64,000 nucleotides of DNA from Sphingomonas sp. PAMC 26621 (GCF_000251145.1 NZ_AIDW01000019.1:124001-188000); one strand, 5' to 3'. Counted from the first letter of the stretch, positions 34,336 through 44,122 are shown. Numbers and translations are program-made. Notes: a model not told the origin generated them from the sequence alone.

Positions 34336-35219
34336 GGCGCTGGCTGCTCGGCACCGCGCTGGCGTTCGGGCTTCTGGTGGCTTTGATTGCCGTGTTCGTG
34401 TCGCCCCCCGGCATCCTGAGCCTCATCGATGCGCTCGCGGGCGGCGGGATCGGGGTCGAGCGGCCGGGTAATGCGATTGCGTTCGGAAGCCACGGCCAGA
34501 CGCTCGACGTCTGGCGGCCCGCCGATGCCGGTGACGCCAAACGCCCGGTTGTCATCTTCTGGTATGGCGGCGGCTGGGTGAAGGGCGATCGCGCGGCCTA
34601 CGCTTTCGCCGCGCGCGCGTTTGCCAGGGCGGGGTTCGTCGTCGTGGTTCCCGATTATCGCAAGGTCCCCGCGATCCGCTTCCCGGCAATGCTGCAGGAC
34701 GGCGCGAAGGCGGTCCGCTGGACCCGCGATCACGTCGCCGCGTTTGGCGGCGATCCCGCGCGGATCGCGCTGTCGGGGCATTCGGCGGGCGCCTATACGG
34801 TCGCCATGCTCGCGCTCGACCGCCGCTGGCTGCAGGCGGAAGGGGTCGATCCGCGGATCGTTCGCGCGGCGGTCCCCTTATGCGGTCCGTATGACTTCTA
34901 CCCCTGGACCTCGAGTCGCGCGCGTGAGGCGTTCAAGGGCGTTGCCGATCCACGGATGACGCAGCCGATCACCTTCGCGCGCGGCGATGCCCCGCCGATG
35001 TTGCTCATCACGGGCACCGCGGACACCACCGTCCGCCCGCGCAATGCGCTTCGGCTCGCCGCCGCGCTGCATGCCCACGGTGCCGTGGTGACGGTGAAAA
35101 ACTATCCCGGCCAGACACATGAAGCGATCGTCATGGCGCTCTCCCGCCCGTTCCGCGCGCGCTCCAGCGTGCTCGCCGACAGCGTGGCGTTCCTCGACAC
35201 GGCACTCGGAGACCGCTGA
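34332..35219 (+). CDS. Alpha/beta hydrolase (carboxylesterase-like)
   Basis: A 295-residue serine hydrolase with an N-terminal signal-anchor helix (about 1-25). The oxyanion segment is [11 protein letters not shown], the nucleophile elbow is GHSAGAY, an acid residue is near GTADTTVRP, and the His is in YPGQTHEAI. It resembles the BD-FAE/esterase-lipase group. GTG 34332 shares its last two bases with the scoB TGA, so it is translationally coupled to the CoA-transferase operon. The substrate is unknown. Confidence 0.88.
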   Translation: MRRWLLGTALAFGLLVALIAVFVSPPGILSLIDALAGGGIGVERPGNAIAFGSHGQTLDVWRPADAGDAKRPVVIFWYGGGWVKGDRAAYAFAARAFARAGFVVVVPDYRKVPAIRFPAMLQDGAKAVRWTRDHVAAFGGDPARIALSGHSAGAYTVAMLALDRRWLQAEGVDPRIVRAAVPLCGPYDFYPWTSSRAREAFKGVADPRMTQPITFARGDAPPMLLITGTADTTVRPRNALRLAAALHAHGAVVTVKNYPGQTHEAIVMALSRPFRARSSVLADSVAFLDTALGDR

Positions 35220-35310
35220 CCTTAGAACCCCCCGGCGCGCTCGCGCCTTTGGCCGTTTTCTGCTTAGGAAACCGTGACGGCGCTTGGGCGCGATGCGGCT
35301 GGGGGGCTTC

Positions 35311-36156
35311 ATGATCTGGGTAAAACGCACGTCGGTTGCGCTGGTCGGAATGATCACGTTCGCGCTCGTCCTGCTGTACGCCGGGTCGGAATGGGTGCTG
35401 CGGCAAACCCATGCGACGCTGATCGAGCCGATCGTCGCGGACCGGTCATCCGCGGGATTGGTGGAGGGCGGTCGACTGGCGCGGATCGTGGGATGCCGGG
35501 GGTGCCATTCGCAGGATGGGACGGGTCGCGTGCTCGCCGAGGATGTCATGATCGGCAGGATCGCCGCGCCCGCGATCGCGCGCCGCGCGGCGGTCTATTC
35601 CGATGCAGAGCTGGTGCGGCTGATCCGCCACGGCGTCAAACGCGATGGCACCGCACTGCATGTCATGCCGACCCAGGCGCTGATGCATCTTGCGGACGGC
35701 GACGTCGCGCGGATCATCGGCTGGGTCCGCACGCTGCGACCAACCCCGCACGACGTTCCCGGCACCGTCTCCTATGGCCCGCTCGGCCGGTTTCTGATCC
35801 TGACCGGGGCACTTGACAGCAAGTTCAGGCCGATCGACCATGCTCCGCCCCTCCGTCCGACCGAGACCGGTCGGTATTTCGCGCATGTATCCTGTCTCGC
35901 ATGCCATGACCTCCATCAGGCCAAGCCCGAAGAAGGTGCGCCCGCGACGATCATTCCTGCCCTCGCGCAAGTTGGCGCGGCCTACGAGCCAAAGGCTTTT
36001 CACACCTTGCTGCGAACAGGCGTCGGTATGACCCCGCGCGATCTCGGACTGATGAGCCGTGTCGCGAGGGGTGATCTCAAGATGCTGACCGAGGACGAGA
36101 TCGCGGCGATTCAAGCGTATCTGGTGCGCGAACAGAACCACCCCTCCGCGCAATAA
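35311..36156 (+). CDS. Membrane-anchored diheme cytochrome c
   Basis: A 281-residue protein with an N-terminal anchor (about 8-24) and two c-type haem sites, CRGCH (62-66) and CLACH (195-199). Each lies in its own cytochrome c domain, with Met candidates such as [10 protein letters not shown] and [10 protein letters not shown]. The architecture suits periplasmic electron transfer to a dehydrogenase or oxidase. ATG 35311 follows a GGGGGG stretch; earlier in-frame ATGs at 35284 and 35293 are possible. It ends 49 bases before leuC but is probably functionally separate. The redox partner is unknown. Confidence 0.9.
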   Translation: MIWVKRTSVALVGMITFALVLLYAGSEWVLRQTHATLIEPIVADRSSAGLVEGGRLARIVGCRGCHSQDGTGRVLAEDVMIGRIAAPAIARRAAVYSDAELVRLIRHGVKRDGTALHVMPTQALMHLADGDVARIIGWVRTLRPTPHDVPGTVSYGPLGRFLILTGALDSKFRPIDHAPPLRPTETGRYFAHVSCLACHDLHQAKPEEGAPATIIPALAQVGAAYEPKAFHTLLRTGVGMTPRDLGLMSRVARGDLKMLTEDEIAAIQAYLVREQNHPSAQ

Positions 36157-36205
36157 AGCGACGTTTGGAATTGCGTTCGCGCAGTTTTCCGCTAGAGCGC
36201 GGCGG

Positions 36206-37657
36206 ATGGCAAGCCGTCCCTTAACCCTGTACGAGAAGATCTGGGCCGACCACGTCGTCGAGCGACGCGACGATGGCACCTGCCTGATCTATATCGACCG
36301 CCACCTTGTTCACGAAGTGACCAGCCCGCAAGCGTTCGCCGGGCTCCGCGCCAATGGCCGCACCGTCCGTCGGCCCGATCTGACGCTCGCGGTCCCCGAT
36401 CACAACCTTCCCACCACCGCGCGACGCGATGCGCAGGGTGTCCGCCTGCCGATCACCGATCCCGAAAGCGCAGCGCAGCTCGACGCGCTCGAGCGCAACA
36501 CGCGCGACTTCGGGATCGATTATATCGATGCGGTCGCGGCGGCGCAGGGGATCGTCCATGTCGTCGGGCCCGAACAGGGCTTCACCCTCCCCGGCACGAC
36601 CCTGGTCTGCGGCGACAGCCACACCTCCGCGCATGGCGCACTGGGGGCGCTCGCATTCGGGATCGGGACGAGTGAGGTCGAGCATGTGCTCGCGACCCAG
36701 ACCTTGCTGCTCGGCCAGTCCAAGACGATGGAAATCCGCGTCGACGGGACGTTGGGCTTCGGGATCACGCCCAAGGACGTGATCCTAGCGATCATCGGAA
36801 AGATCGGGGCTGCGGGCGGGACCGGGCATGTGCTCGAATATACCGGCTCGGTCATCCGCAGAATGTCGATCGAGGGGCGGCTGACGGTCGCCAACATGTC
36901 GATCGAGGCCGGCGCGCGTTCCGGACTGGTCGCGCCGGACGAGACGACCTTCGCCTATCTCAAGGGCAAGCCGATGGCACCCAAGGGCGATGCCTGGGAC
37001 CGGGCGGTTGCCTATTGGCGGACGCTGCCGAGCGACCCCGGCGCGCGCTACGACCGTGTCGTCACGCTCGACGCGACCGACATCGCGCCGCTGCTGACCT
37101 GGGGCACCAGCCCCGAGGATGTCGTCGCGATCACGGGCCACGTCCCCGACCCCGACAGCTTCGCCGACCCGGCAAAGCGCGACGCCGCGCGGAAATCGCT
37201 GGACTATATGGGGCTGACCGCGGGCACCGCGATGCAGGACGTCGGGATCGACTATGTCTTCATCGGCAGTTGCACCAACAGCCGGATCGAGGACCTGCGC
37301 GCCGCCGCATCGGTCGCGAACGGTCGGCGCGTCGCCGATGGCGTCCATGCGCTGGTCGTGCCTGGATCGGGGCTGGTCAAGCGACAGGCCGAGGCCGAGG
37401 GCCTCGACCGCATCTTCGTCGAGGCCGGTTTCGACTGGCGCGAGCCGGGCTGCTCGATGTGCCTGGCAATGAACCCCGATAAAGTACCGCCCGGTCTCCG
37501 CTGTGCTTCCACATCGAATCGGAATTTCGTAGGACGACAAGGCCCGGGTGCGCGCACGCACCTGGTCTCGCCCGCAATGGCGGCGGCTGCCGCCGTCACC
37601 GGGCGCCTGAGTGACGTGCGTGACCTCGTAACACTGTCCGGGGGGGACGATCGATGA
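36206..37657 (+). CDS. leuC: 3-isopropylmalate dehydratase large subunit
   Basis: A 483-residue aconitase-superfamily subunit isomerising 2-isopropylmalate to 3-isopropylmalate in leucine synthesis. [4Fe-4S] cysteines are in [11 protein letters not shown] and [37 protein letters not shown] and [31 protein letters not shown] are the other family segments. It begins [18 protein letters not shown]. Its stop overlaps the start of a 37-codon ORF (ATGA), which then precedes leuD. Confidence 0.97.
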   Translation: MASRPLTLYEKIWADHVVERRDDGTCLIYIDRHLVHEVTSPQAFAGLRANGRTVRRPDLTLAVPDHNLPTTARRDAQGVRLPITDPESAAQLDALERNTRDFGIDYIDAVAAAQGIVHVVGPEQGFTLPGTTLVCGDSHTSAHGALGALAFGIGTSEVEHVLATQTLLLGQSKTMEIRVDGTLGFGITPKDVILAIIGKIGAAGGTGHVLEYTGSVIRRMSIEGRLTVANMSIEAGARSGLVAPDETTFAYLKGKPMAPKGDAWDRAVAYWRTLPSDPGARYDRVVTLDATDIAPLLTWGTSPEDVVAITGHVPDPDSFADPAKRDAARKSLDYMGLTAGTAMQDVGIDYVFIGSCTNSRIEDLRAAASVANGRRVADGVHALVVPGSGLVKRQAEAEGLDRIFVEAGFDWREPGCSMCLAMNPDKVPPGLRCASTSNRNFVGRQGPGARTHLVSPAMAAAAAVTGRLSDVRDLVTLSGGDDR

Positions 37658-37767
37658 AGCGTGTTCTGGTTCTGCTGGTAATGGGAACCCTGTTGAGCGG
37701 GATCGCGGCCTATGCCGCGACCGCGCGTACCGCCGCCAACGATGCGATCACCGCCACGCCGCGCTGA
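37654..37767 (+). CDS. 37-residue secreted or membrane peptide between leuC and leuD
   Basis: ATG at 37654 overlaps the leuC TGA (ATGA). The product begins [20 protein letters not shown] and ends ATPR. It has a basic n-region, a 15-residue hydrophobic core and an Ala-rich possible signal-peptidase site, then about 17 small polar residues. The arrangement inside the leuCD operon and the clean signal-peptide pattern suggest a real gene. It could be a tiny membrane or exported peptide, or a translational coupler for leuD, which starts 20 bases later. No family is recognised. Confidence 0.6.
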   Translation: MKRVLVLLVMGTLLSGIAAYAATARTAANDAITATPR

Positions 37768-37787
37768 TCCCGCCTGAACTGGACCCC

Positions 37788-38420
37788 ATGATGCAGCCTG
37801 TTACCCAAGTTTCCGGCACCGCTTACCCATGGGGCCAGAAGAACGTCGATACCGACGTCATCATCCCCGCGCACTGGCTCAAGACCGTGACGCGCGACGG
37901 CCTCGGCAAGGGCGCGTTCGAGACCGTGCGCGCCAAGCCCGGCAACATCTTCGACGATCCACGTTACAGTGGCGCGCCGATCCTGATCGCGGGCGACAAT
38001 TTCGGCTGCGGGTCGAGCCGCGAGCATGCCGCCTGGGCGCTTGCCGACATGGGGATCACTGCGGTGATCGCGCCGAGCTTTTCGGACATCTTTTCGGGCA
38101 ATGCCTTCAAGAACGGCATCGTCACGGTCGTGCTGCCGCAGGCGCAGATCGATCGCCTGCTCGAGGTCGCGCAGGACCAGCCGGTCACGGTCGATCTCGA
38201 GACGATGACCGTCACCACCCCGTTCCAGGACCGCTTCGCCTTCGACCTCGACGCCTTCCGTCGCCAGTGTTTGATGGAAGGGCTGGACGAGATCGGCCTG
38301 ACACTGGCAAGAGATACCGCGATTTCGAAATACGAAGCCGGGGTAAGCGAACACCGGCCGTGGATGAGCGGAGAACGGGCGGATGCGAGCACTCTTGTCG
38401 AAAGCGCCGGGCGGACCTGA
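37788..38420 (+). CDS. leuD: 3-isopropylmalate dehydratase small subunit
   Basis: A 210-residue swivel subunit partnering LeuC. It has [28 protein letters not shown], the [17 protein letters not shown] active-site loop, and [24 protein letters not shown]. The C-terminal tail is [17 protein letters not shown]; its last 38 bases are shared, in another frame, with the following quinone reductase gene. It sits in the leuC-small ORF-leuD operon. Confidence 0.96.
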   Translation: MMQPVTQVSGTAYPWGQKNVDTDVIIPAHWLKTVTRDGLGKGAFETVRAKPGNIFDDPRYSGAPILIAGDNFGCGSSREHAAWALADMGITAVIAPSFSDIFSGNAFKNGIVTVVLPQAQIDRLLEVAQDQPVTVDLETMTVTTPFQDRFAFDLDAFRRQCLMEGLDEIGLTLARDTAISKYEAGVSEHRPWMSGERADASTLVESAGRT

Positions 38421-39384
38421 AACGCTAACGCTCGATACGCTGCCGGATCCGGTGGCGGCACCGGGGCAGGTCGTGGTCGCGGTGAAGGCGTGCTCGATCA
38501 ATTATCCCGACGTCCTGATCATCGAGGACAAATATCAGTTCAAGCCGCCGCGCCCGTTCGCGCCGGGGAGCGAGATCTCGGGCGTCGTCGAAAGCGTCGG
38601 AGACGGCGTCACCGACTGGAAACCCGGCGACCGCGTGATCGCGACGACCGGATCGGGCGGGCTGGTGGAGAAGATCGCCCTCCCCGCCACCAGCCTGTTC
38701 GCGCTGCCTGAAGGGCGCAGCTTCGCCGAGGGCGCGTCGCTGCTGCTGACCTATGGCACGACGATCCACGCGCTGCTCGACCGCGGGCATCTGGCCGAGG
38801 GGCAATGCCTGCTCGTGCTCGGCGCGGCGGGCGGGGTCGGGCTCGCGGCGATCGAACTCGGCAAGGCGTTTGGCGCGCGCGTGGTCGCCGCCGTCTCGTC
38901 CGAGGAAAAGGCGCAGGCCGCGTGCGATGCCGGTGCCGACGCGACGATCGTCTACGCGCGCGCACCGTTCGACAAGGATCAATCCAAAGCACTCGCCGAG
39001 CAGTTCAAGGCGGCGGGCGGCAAGAGTGGCTATGACGTGATCTACGATCCGGTGGGTGGCGATTACGCCGAGCCGGCGCTGCGCTCGATCGGCTGGGAGG
39101 GGCGCTATCTCGTCGTCGGCTTCCCGGCGGGGATCCCACGGCTTCCGCTCAACCTGACGTTGCTCAAGAGTTGCGACGTCTGCGGCGTGTTCTGGGGCGC
39201 GTTCGCCGCGCGCGATCCGGAGGCAAACCAGGCGCATATCGATCGATTGTTCCGGCTTTGGGCGGGCGGCCAGATCAGCCCGCGCGTCACCGAAACCTTC
39301 GCGTTCGAGGATGGCGGCAAGGCGATCGCCAAGATGGCGGCACGCGGCGCGATCGGGAAGCTGGTGGTGACGGTCGCGGCGTGA
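38383..39384 (+). CDS. NADPH:quinone oxidoreductase-type MDR protein
   Basis: A 333-residue zinc-free medium-chain reductase. It has [37 protein letters not shown], the NADPH fold [30 protein letters not shown] and [29 protein letters not shown]. The structural zinc cysteines of alcohol dehydrogenases are missing, as in QOR/enoyl-reductase-like members. The start at 38383 lies within leuD, a 38-base overlap, with GGAGAACGGGCGG just ahead. A hairpin follows the stop. The substrate is unknown; quinone or enone reduction is the family role. Confidence 0.92.
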   Translation: MRALLSKAPGGPETLTLDTLPDPVAAPGQVVVAVKACSINYPDVLIIEDKYQFKPPRPFAPGSEISGVVESVGDGVTDWKPGDRVIATTGSGGLVEKIALPATSLFALPEGRSFAEGASLLLTYGTTIHALLDRGHLAEGQCLLVLGAAGGVGLAAIELGKAFGARVVAAVSSEEKAQAACDAGADATIVYARAPFDKDQSKALAEQFKAAGGKSGYDVIYDPVGGDYAEPALRSIGWEGRYLVVGFPAGIPRLPLNLTLLKSCDVCGVFWGAFAARDPEANQAHIDRLFRLWAGGQISPRVTETFAFEDGGKAIAKMAARGAIGKLVVTVAA

Positions 39385-39410
39385 GCGCCATAGGAGTTGC
39401 CGGATAGCGG

Positions 39411-39441
39411 GCATCGCCCCGGCCGCGTGCCGGGGTGATGC
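39411..39441. terminator. Bidirectional hairpin between convergent genes
   Basis: GCATCGCCCCGGC (39411-39423) pairs with GCCGGGGTGATGC (39429-39441) through a CGCGT loop with one G-U. It lies between the quinone reductase stop and the convergent Nramp gene stop, so it may serve both. No long U-tract is present. Confidence 0.6.
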
Positions 39442-39447
39442 GGTCGG

Positions 39448-40896
39448 TCAGTCACGTACCGCTTTCGGCCGGGGCGCATATCCAAACCGGACATAGCCGG
39501 CGAACCCCAGCATCGCTGCCGCCATCACCCCGACCCATAATGGCCCGATCGTTTCCCACAGCAGATACACGTTCAACCCTGCGATCACGCTGCAGATCGC
39601 AAAACCGAGCAGTTTTACCCACAAGGGGTTCGCATATTCCCCCATCCGCGCCCGGTTGCTCGTCACCATCATCAGCGGGAAGATCGCGAACGGCAGCTGC
39701 ATCGACAGCACGACCTGGCTGACCACGAGCAATTCGACCGTATCCTTCCCCCCGGTCGCCGAAATGACGATCAGCGCGGGGATGATCGCAAGCCCGCGCG
39801 TCACCATTCGCCGCAGCCAGGGCCGGACGCGGATCCGCAGGAACCCCTCCATCACGATCTGCCCGGCAAGCGTCCCCGTGATCGTGCTGGACTGCCCCGA
39901 GGCGAGCAGCGCGAGCGCAAACGCCGTCGCCGCCACCCCGCCCAGCGCGGGGCGCAGCAACTGGTGAGCGTCCTGCAGCTCGGTGACGACCATGCCGTTG
40001 CGCCAGAACACCGCCGCCGCGAGCACCAGGATCGCCGCATTGACGAAGAACGCCATGCCGAGCGCGACGACGGTATCGATCGTGTTGAAGGTGAGTGCCG
40101 CCTTGATGTCGCGTTTGCCGCTGCCGAACGCCCTGGTCTGCACGATCGAGGAGTGGAGATAGAGATTGTGCGGCATCACCGTCGCGCCGAGGATCCCGAG
40201 CGCGATCAGCAGGGCGGCGGTGTTGGGAATGTCCGGCGTCACCGCGCCGAGCGCGACCGCGCTCCAGTCGGGCTTCGCCAGCACGATCGTATAGGCAAAA
40301 CACAACCCGATCGTCGCGACCAGCGCGATCACCACCGCCTCGATCTTGCGGAACCCGCGGTTGATCAGCAGCAGCAGCAGCAACACGTCGAGCCCGGTGA
40401 TCACCACGCCCCACACCAGCGGCAGGCCGAGCAACAGGTTGAGCGCGACCGCCGAACCAACGACTTCGGCAAGGTCGCACGCAATGATCGCGATTTCGCA
40501 CAGCAGCCAGAGCGCGACAGAGGCGGGTTTGGAATAATAGTCCCGGCACGATTGCGCGAGATCGCGTCCCGTGACGATCCCGAGCCGCGCGCACAGCACC
40601 TGCAGGAAGATCGCCATCAGGTTCGACGCGAGGATGACCCACAGCAGCGTGTAGCCGAACTGGCTCCCGCCCGCGAGATCGGTCCCCCAATTGCCCGGGT
40701 CCATATACCCGACCGAAACGAGGAACCCGGGCCCCGCGAACCCGAGCCACTGCCGCCAGTTCGAGCGTCGCGGATCGCCGCTTTCCCAGACTTTGACGCT
40801 GCGATGCGCCTCCGGCAGCGATCGCGCGAGGTCGGGAGGATCCGCCGGGGCCATCGTGCGCTCGAACAGCGCGCGCTTTTTCTGTGACGAAGCCAT
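39448..40896 (-). CDS. mntH: Nramp-family divalent metal transporter
   Basis: A 482-residue polytopic protein with about eleven helices. The helix-1 metal site is GYMDPGNWGTD, and the helix-6 site is GATVMPHNLYLHS; together Asp, Asn and Met bind Mn2+ or Fe2+ for proton-coupled uptake. GQSSTITGTLAGQIVMEGFL is the conserved helix-9/10 region. A cytosolic N-terminal tail of about 50 residues precedes helix 1. The ATG at 40896 lacks a clear ribosome site; an internal ATG at 40854 is possible. No MntR or Fur site is apparent. The symbol rests on family resemblance. Confidence 0.92.
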   Translation of the reverse strand: MASSQKKRALFERTMAPADPPDLARSLPEAHRSVKVWESGDPRRSNWRQWLGFAGPGFLVSVGYMDPGNWGTDLAGGSQFGYTLLWVILASNLMAIFLQVLCARLGIVTGRDLAQSCRDYYSKPASVALWLLCEIAIIACDLAEVVGSAVALNLLLGLPLVWGVVITGLDVLLLLLLINRGFRKIEAVVIALVATIGLCFAYTIVLAKPDWSAVALGAVTPDIPNTAALLIALGILGATVMPHNLYLHSSIVQTRAFGSGKRDIKAALTFNTIDTVVALGMAFFVNAAILVLAAAVFWRNGMVVTELQDAHQLLRPALGGVAATAFALALLASGQSSTITGTLAGQIVMEGFLRIRVRPWLRRMVTRGLAIIPALIVISATGGKDTVELLVVSQVVLSMQLPFAIFPLMMVTSNRARMGEYANPLWVKLLGFAICSVIAGLNVYLLWETIGPLWVGVMAAAMLGFAGYVRFGYAPRPKAVRD

Positions 40897-41042
40897 GAAG
40901 GTGATGCCCTACCCGAAGTCCCGCGATTTGCCGACGCGGAATCGAGAGTCGAACGGTTGCGACAGCGATGCGTTGCACCATCCCCCCGCTGTCCCTATCT
41001 CCGGTGCATCCTTTCCTACCGTTATCCGGGGACCAACGGCAC

Positions 41043-41366
41043 ATGACCAGCTTCGACGATCGCGAACGCGCCTTTGAAACCAAATATGCGCGCGACGAGG
41101 AAATGGCGTTCCGCATCGTCGCCCGGCGCAACCGCCTGCTCGGCCATTGGGCGGCGACGGAGATGCGTCTGACCAAGGAAGAGGCGGATGCCTATGCGAC
41201 TGCCGTGGTCCAGGCCGACTTCGAGGAAGCCGGCGACGAGGACGTGATCCGCAAGCTGGTCAGCGATCTCACCGCCGCAAACGTCGCGATCGACGAGCCG
41301 ACGATCCGTCGCACCATCGAGGAAAAGACGGTCGAGGCGCGCCGCCAGTTGATGGGCAGCGAATAA
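41043..41366 (+). CDS. ATP synthase inhibitor zeta subunit (DUF1476)
   Basis: A 107-residue protein matching the DUF1476 family throughout: MTSFDDRERAFETKYARDEEMAFRIVARRNRLLGHWAA, then EEADAYATAVVQADFEEAGDEDVIRKLVSDL. In alphaproteobacteria this family is the zeta subunit that inhibits F1 ATP hydrolysis through its N-terminal segment. The ATG at 41043 yields the conserved N-terminus. Its TAA overlaps the bolA ATG by one base, linking it to bolA and grxD. Confidence 0.93.
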   Translation: MTSFDDRERAFETKYARDEEMAFRIVARRNRLLGHWAATEMRLTKEEADAYATAVVQADFEEAGDEDVIRKLVSDLTAANVAIDEPTIRRTIEEKTVEARRQLMGSE

Positions 41367-41605
41367 TGCCCATGTCTGCGGCCGAGATCGAGGCGTTGAT
41401 CGTCGCGGGCATTCCCGATGCCCATGTCGAGATGACCGATCTGGCGGGGGACGGCGACCATTGGGCCGCGCGGGTCACCGCCGAGAGTTTCCGCGGGCAA
41501 CCGCGGTTGAAGCAACAGCGTGCCGTTTATGCCGCGCTGGGCGACCGGATGGGCGGCGTACTCCACGCGCTGCAACTCACCACCGCCGTCCCTGTTCAGG
41601 AGTGA
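41366..41605 (+). CDS. bolA: BolA-family protein
   Basis: A 79-residue BolA protein: MSAAEIEALIVAGIPDAHVEMTDLAGDGDHWAARVTAESFRGQPRLKQQRAVYAALGDRMGGVLHALQLTT. The conserved His in GVLHAL and the GDGDHW loop are the typical ligands when BolA shares a [2Fe-2S] cluster with a CGFS glutaredoxin. The start overlaps the preceding stop (TAATG); a second ATG six bases on is equally plausible. The adjacent grxD supports joint function in iron-sulfur trafficking or iron sensing. Confidence 0.94.
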   Translation: MPMSAAEIEALIVAGIPDAHVEMTDLAGDGDHWAARVTAESFRGQPRLKQQRAVYAALGDRMGGVLHALQLTTAVPVQE

Positions 41606-41610
41606 TGACT

Positions 41611-41943
41611 ATGACCGACGAATCCCAGACCCGTATCGCCGACCTCGTCGGCAAGTCCGACGTCGTGCTGTTCATGAAGGGCAGCCCGCTATTCCCGCAG
41701 TGCGGCTTTTCGAGCCGTGCGATTGCGATTCTCAACCACATCGGCGTGGAATTCGACAGCGTCGACGTGCTTCAGGACCAGGGTATCCGCCAGGGAATCA
41801 AGACCTTTTCGGACTGGCCGACGATCCCGCAGCTGTATGTGAAGGGCGAATTCGTCGGTGGCTCGGACATCATGATGGAAATGTACGAGAGCGGCGAGCT
41901 TGCCACGCTGCTCGAGGAACAGGGCGTCGCGAAGGCGAACTGA
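41611..41943 (+). CDS. grxD: Monothiol glutaredoxin, Grx4 type
   Basis: A 110-residue monothiol glutaredoxin with the CGFS active site (Cys31) in FMKGSPLFPQCGFSSRA. WPTIPQLYVKGEFVGGSDIMMEMYESGEL holds the glutathione-binding TIPQ and GGSD segments. It carries and delivers a [2Fe-2S] cluster, often as a heterocomplex with BolA, encoded immediately upstream. Of two close ATGs, 41611 is chosen because AGGAG lies eight bases ahead; 41605 would leave only two. Confidence 0.96.
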   Translation: MTDESQTRIADLVGKSDVVLFMKGSPLFPQCGFSSRAIAILNHIGVEFDSVDVLQDQGIRQGIKTFSDWPTIPQLYVKGEFVGGSDIMMEMYESGELATLLEEQGVAKAN

Positions 41944-42166
41944 CGGCCGGGTTGGGCGGGTCGCGCTGGAGTAGCGCTGACCCGCCCTGCTGAAGCGTAA
42001 CCGCTCGGCATATCGATCTAGTAGCATGCGGCGTGCCAGAACGCCACAAGCGCGGTTTTGCAGAGTTCGCGGTGGTTAACGGTACAGCGTCCACCCTGAC
42101 GAGTGTAAAGTTTTCCGACATTTTATCGCGGTTTCCTTGCCCCGCATCCCTCGCTAGAACCCGGGC

Positions 42167-43804
42167 ATGACGACCCAATCCCCCCGCACCGGCGGCCAGA
42201 TCCTTGTCGACAACCTGCTGGCGCAGGGATGCGACCGCATCTTTACGGTGCCGGGCGAGAGCTTCCTCGCGGTGCTCGACGCGCTGCATGACACGCCCGA
42301 AATCGATCTCGTCGTCTGCCGACAGGAAGGCGGCGTCGGCTTCATGGCGTGCGCCGATGGCGCGCTGACCGGGCGGCCCGGCGTTGCCTTCGTCACGCGC
42401 GGTCCCGGTGCCACCAACGCATCGATCGGCGTTCATGTCGCGATGCAGGATTCGCAGCCGATGGTCCTGTTCATCGGCGATGTCGATCGCGGCACGCGCG
42501 ATCGCGAGGCGTTCCAGGAAATCGATTTCCCGGCAATGTTCGGCCCGATCGCGAAATGGGCGGCGAAGATCGACGATGCGCGTCGCATTCCCGAATATGT
42601 CGCTCGTGCGTGGAGCGTTGCGATGTCGGGCCGGCCCGGCCCGGTCGTCCTAGCCTTGCCCGAGGACATGCTGCTCGACCGGGTCGACGCGGTCGACCGG
42701 CCGCGCGTCGAACCTGCGGTGCAGGCGTGCGATCCGTTCCAGCTCCACGCCCTCGCCGAACTGCTCGAGGCAGCGGAAAACCCGCTCGCGATCATCGGTG
42801 GCGCGGGCTGGCGCACGCGCGCGGCGGAATCGTTTGGGGCATGGGCGGAGCGGTGTGGCCTGCCCGTCGCCGCCGCGTTCCGGCGCCAGGACGCTCTCCC
42901 CAACACCAGCCCGGTATGGGCGGGTAACCTCGGCTACGGCCCAAATCCCAAGCTCGTCCAGCGAGTCCGCGAGGCCGATCTGCTGCTGGTGGTCGGTCCC
43001 CGGCTTGGCGAGGCGACGACCGACGGCTACACCCTCGTCACCCCCGATCATCCGGGCCAGCGGCTGGTCCACGTCCATCCCGATCCCGCCGAACTTGGAC
43101 GGACCTACCGCACCGACCTCGCGATCTGCGCGGACATGGGGTCGTTCGGAGACTCGCTCCATTCGATCGCATGTCGCCCGCGCGATGCGGACGCGGCGCA
43201 TGCCGCCTACCTCGACTGGTCGACCCCTGCCCCGCGCGCCGGCCTGACGCTCGATCTCGGGCCGTGCGTCGCCGCAATGCGCGATCACCTTCCGGCGGAC
43301 AGCATCATCTGCAACGGCGCGGGGAATTATTCGGGCTGGTGGCATCGCTACTGGCGCTACGCCGGACCGGGTACGCAACTTGCCCCGACCGCAGGTGCCA
43401 TGGGCTATGGCGTGCCCGCGGCGACCGCTGCCGCGTTACGCTATCCGGGGCGAACCGTGGTGGCGCTTGCGGGCGACGGGTGTTTCCTGATGAACGGACA
43501 GGAGCTCGCGACTGCGGTCGCGCATGGCGCGGACATGCTCGTACTGGTGATCGACAACGGCGGCTACGGCACGATCCGAATGCACCAGGAGCGAGACTAT
43601 CCGGGGCGGATCAGCGGCACCGTGCTTGGCAATCCCGACTTTGCAGCGCTCGCCAAGGCTTATGGCTGCTGGGCGGAGACCGTCGATGCGACCGAAAGCT
43701 TCACCCCGGCGCTGGCGCGCGCGATGGCAGAAGACGGTGTGCGGCTGCTGCACCTCAAGACCGAGATGCGTGCGATCACCGCTGGTGCCATGCTCAAGAC
43801 ATAA
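42167..43804 (+). CDS. Thiamine pyrophosphate-dependent enzyme (acetolactate synthase-like)
   Basis: A 545-residue three-domain TPP enzyme. The N-terminal pyrimidine-binding domain has the catalytic Glu in FTVPGESFLAVLDAL, the central domain follows, and the PP domain carries GDGCFLMNGQELATAVAHGADMLVLVIDNGGYGTIRMHQ. It resembles acetolactate synthase large subunits and related carboligases or decarboxylases. No regulatory small subunit gene is next to it, which argues against a biosynthetic ilvB. The upstream 223 bases hold its promoter. The substrate is not determinable from sequence. Confidence 0.9.
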   Translation: MTTQSPRTGGQILVDNLLAQGCDRIFTVPGESFLAVLDALHDTPEIDLVVCRQEGGVGFMACADGALTGRPGVAFVTRGPGATNASIGVHVAMQDSQPMVLFIGDVDRGTRDREAFQEIDFPAMFGPIAKWAAKIDDARRIPEYVARAWSVAMSGRPGPVVLALPEDMLLDRVDAVDRPRVEPAVQACDPFQLHALAELLEAAENPLAIIGGAGWRTRAAESFGAWAERCGLPVAAAFRRQDALPNTSPVWAGNLGYGPNPKLVQRVREADLLLVVGPRLGEATTDGYTLVTPDHPGQRLVHVHPDPAELGRTYRTDLAICADMGSFGDSLHSIACRPRDADAAHAAYLDWSTPAPRAGLTLDLGPCVAAMRDHLPADSIICNGAGNYSGWWHRYWRYAGPGTQLAPTAGAMGYGVPAATAAALRYPGRTVVALAGDGCFLMNGQELATAVAHGADMLVLVIDNGGYGTIRMHQERDYPGRISGTVLGNPDFAALAKAYGCWAETVDATESFTPALARAMAEDGVRLLHLKTEMRAITAGAMLKT

Positions 43805-43808
43805 AAAA

Positions 43809-43832
43809 GCCGCTCCGGTTTCCCGGAGCGGC
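43809..43832. terminator. Bidirectional terminator
   Basis: GCCGCTCCGG (43809-43818) pairs perfectly with CCGGAGCGGC (43823-43832) with a TTTC loop. On the minus strand it is followed by TTTTTTAT, a textbook terminator for csbD. On the plus strand it ends the TPP-enzyme transcript. Confidence 0.88.
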
Positions 43833-43856
43833 CTCTCTATTATCAGTCAGCGCAGG

Positions 43857-44027
43857 TCAGATGTCGTCGCCGAGCGCGCCCTTGACCTTGCCGCCGAGCT
43901 GCTGGGCCTTGCCCTTGGCTTCCTGGGCGGCGCCGTCAGCCTGCGTCTCGGGATTATTGCTTTCCTGCTTCGCCTTACCAATGGCTTCGTTGACGTTGCC
44001 TTTGATCTTGTCGATGAATTCGCCCAT
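43857..44027 (-). CDS. CsbD-family stress protein
   Basis: A 56-residue hydrophilic protein, MGEFIDKIKGNVNEAIGKAKQESNNPETQADGAAQEAKGKAQQLGGKVKGALGDDI, with the CsbD pattern of Lys/Gln/Ala/Gly-rich amphipathic helices. CsbD proteins are general stress proteins without a settled biochemical role. ATG 44027 has AAGGA seven bases ahead. A GGAAC-N16-CGTT promoter 63-87 bases upstream points to control by an EcfG-type general stress sigma factor. A strong terminator follows. Confidence 0.92.
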   Translation of the reverse strand: MGEFIDKIKGNVNEAIGKAKQESNNPETQADGAAQEAKGKAQQLGGKVKGALGDDI

Positions 44028-44089
44028 GGCTTTTATCCTTTCGGTCCTAAGCGATGTCGCAAGCCGACATCCGCTACTCCCAGGTAATA

Positions 44090-44114
44090 AACGGCCAATG
44101 TCCCAAGCGGTTCC
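44090..44114 (-). promoter_or_regulatory. EcfG-type stress promoter for csbD
   Basis: Read on the minus strand: GGAAC (44114-44110), a 16-base spacer, then CGTT (44093-44090). This matches the sigma-EcfG promoter form GGAAC-N16/17-CGTT of alphaproteobacteria. The predicted transcription start is roughly 55 bases upstream of the csbD ATG. Confidence 0.75.
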
Positions 44115-44122
44115 TTTGTACA

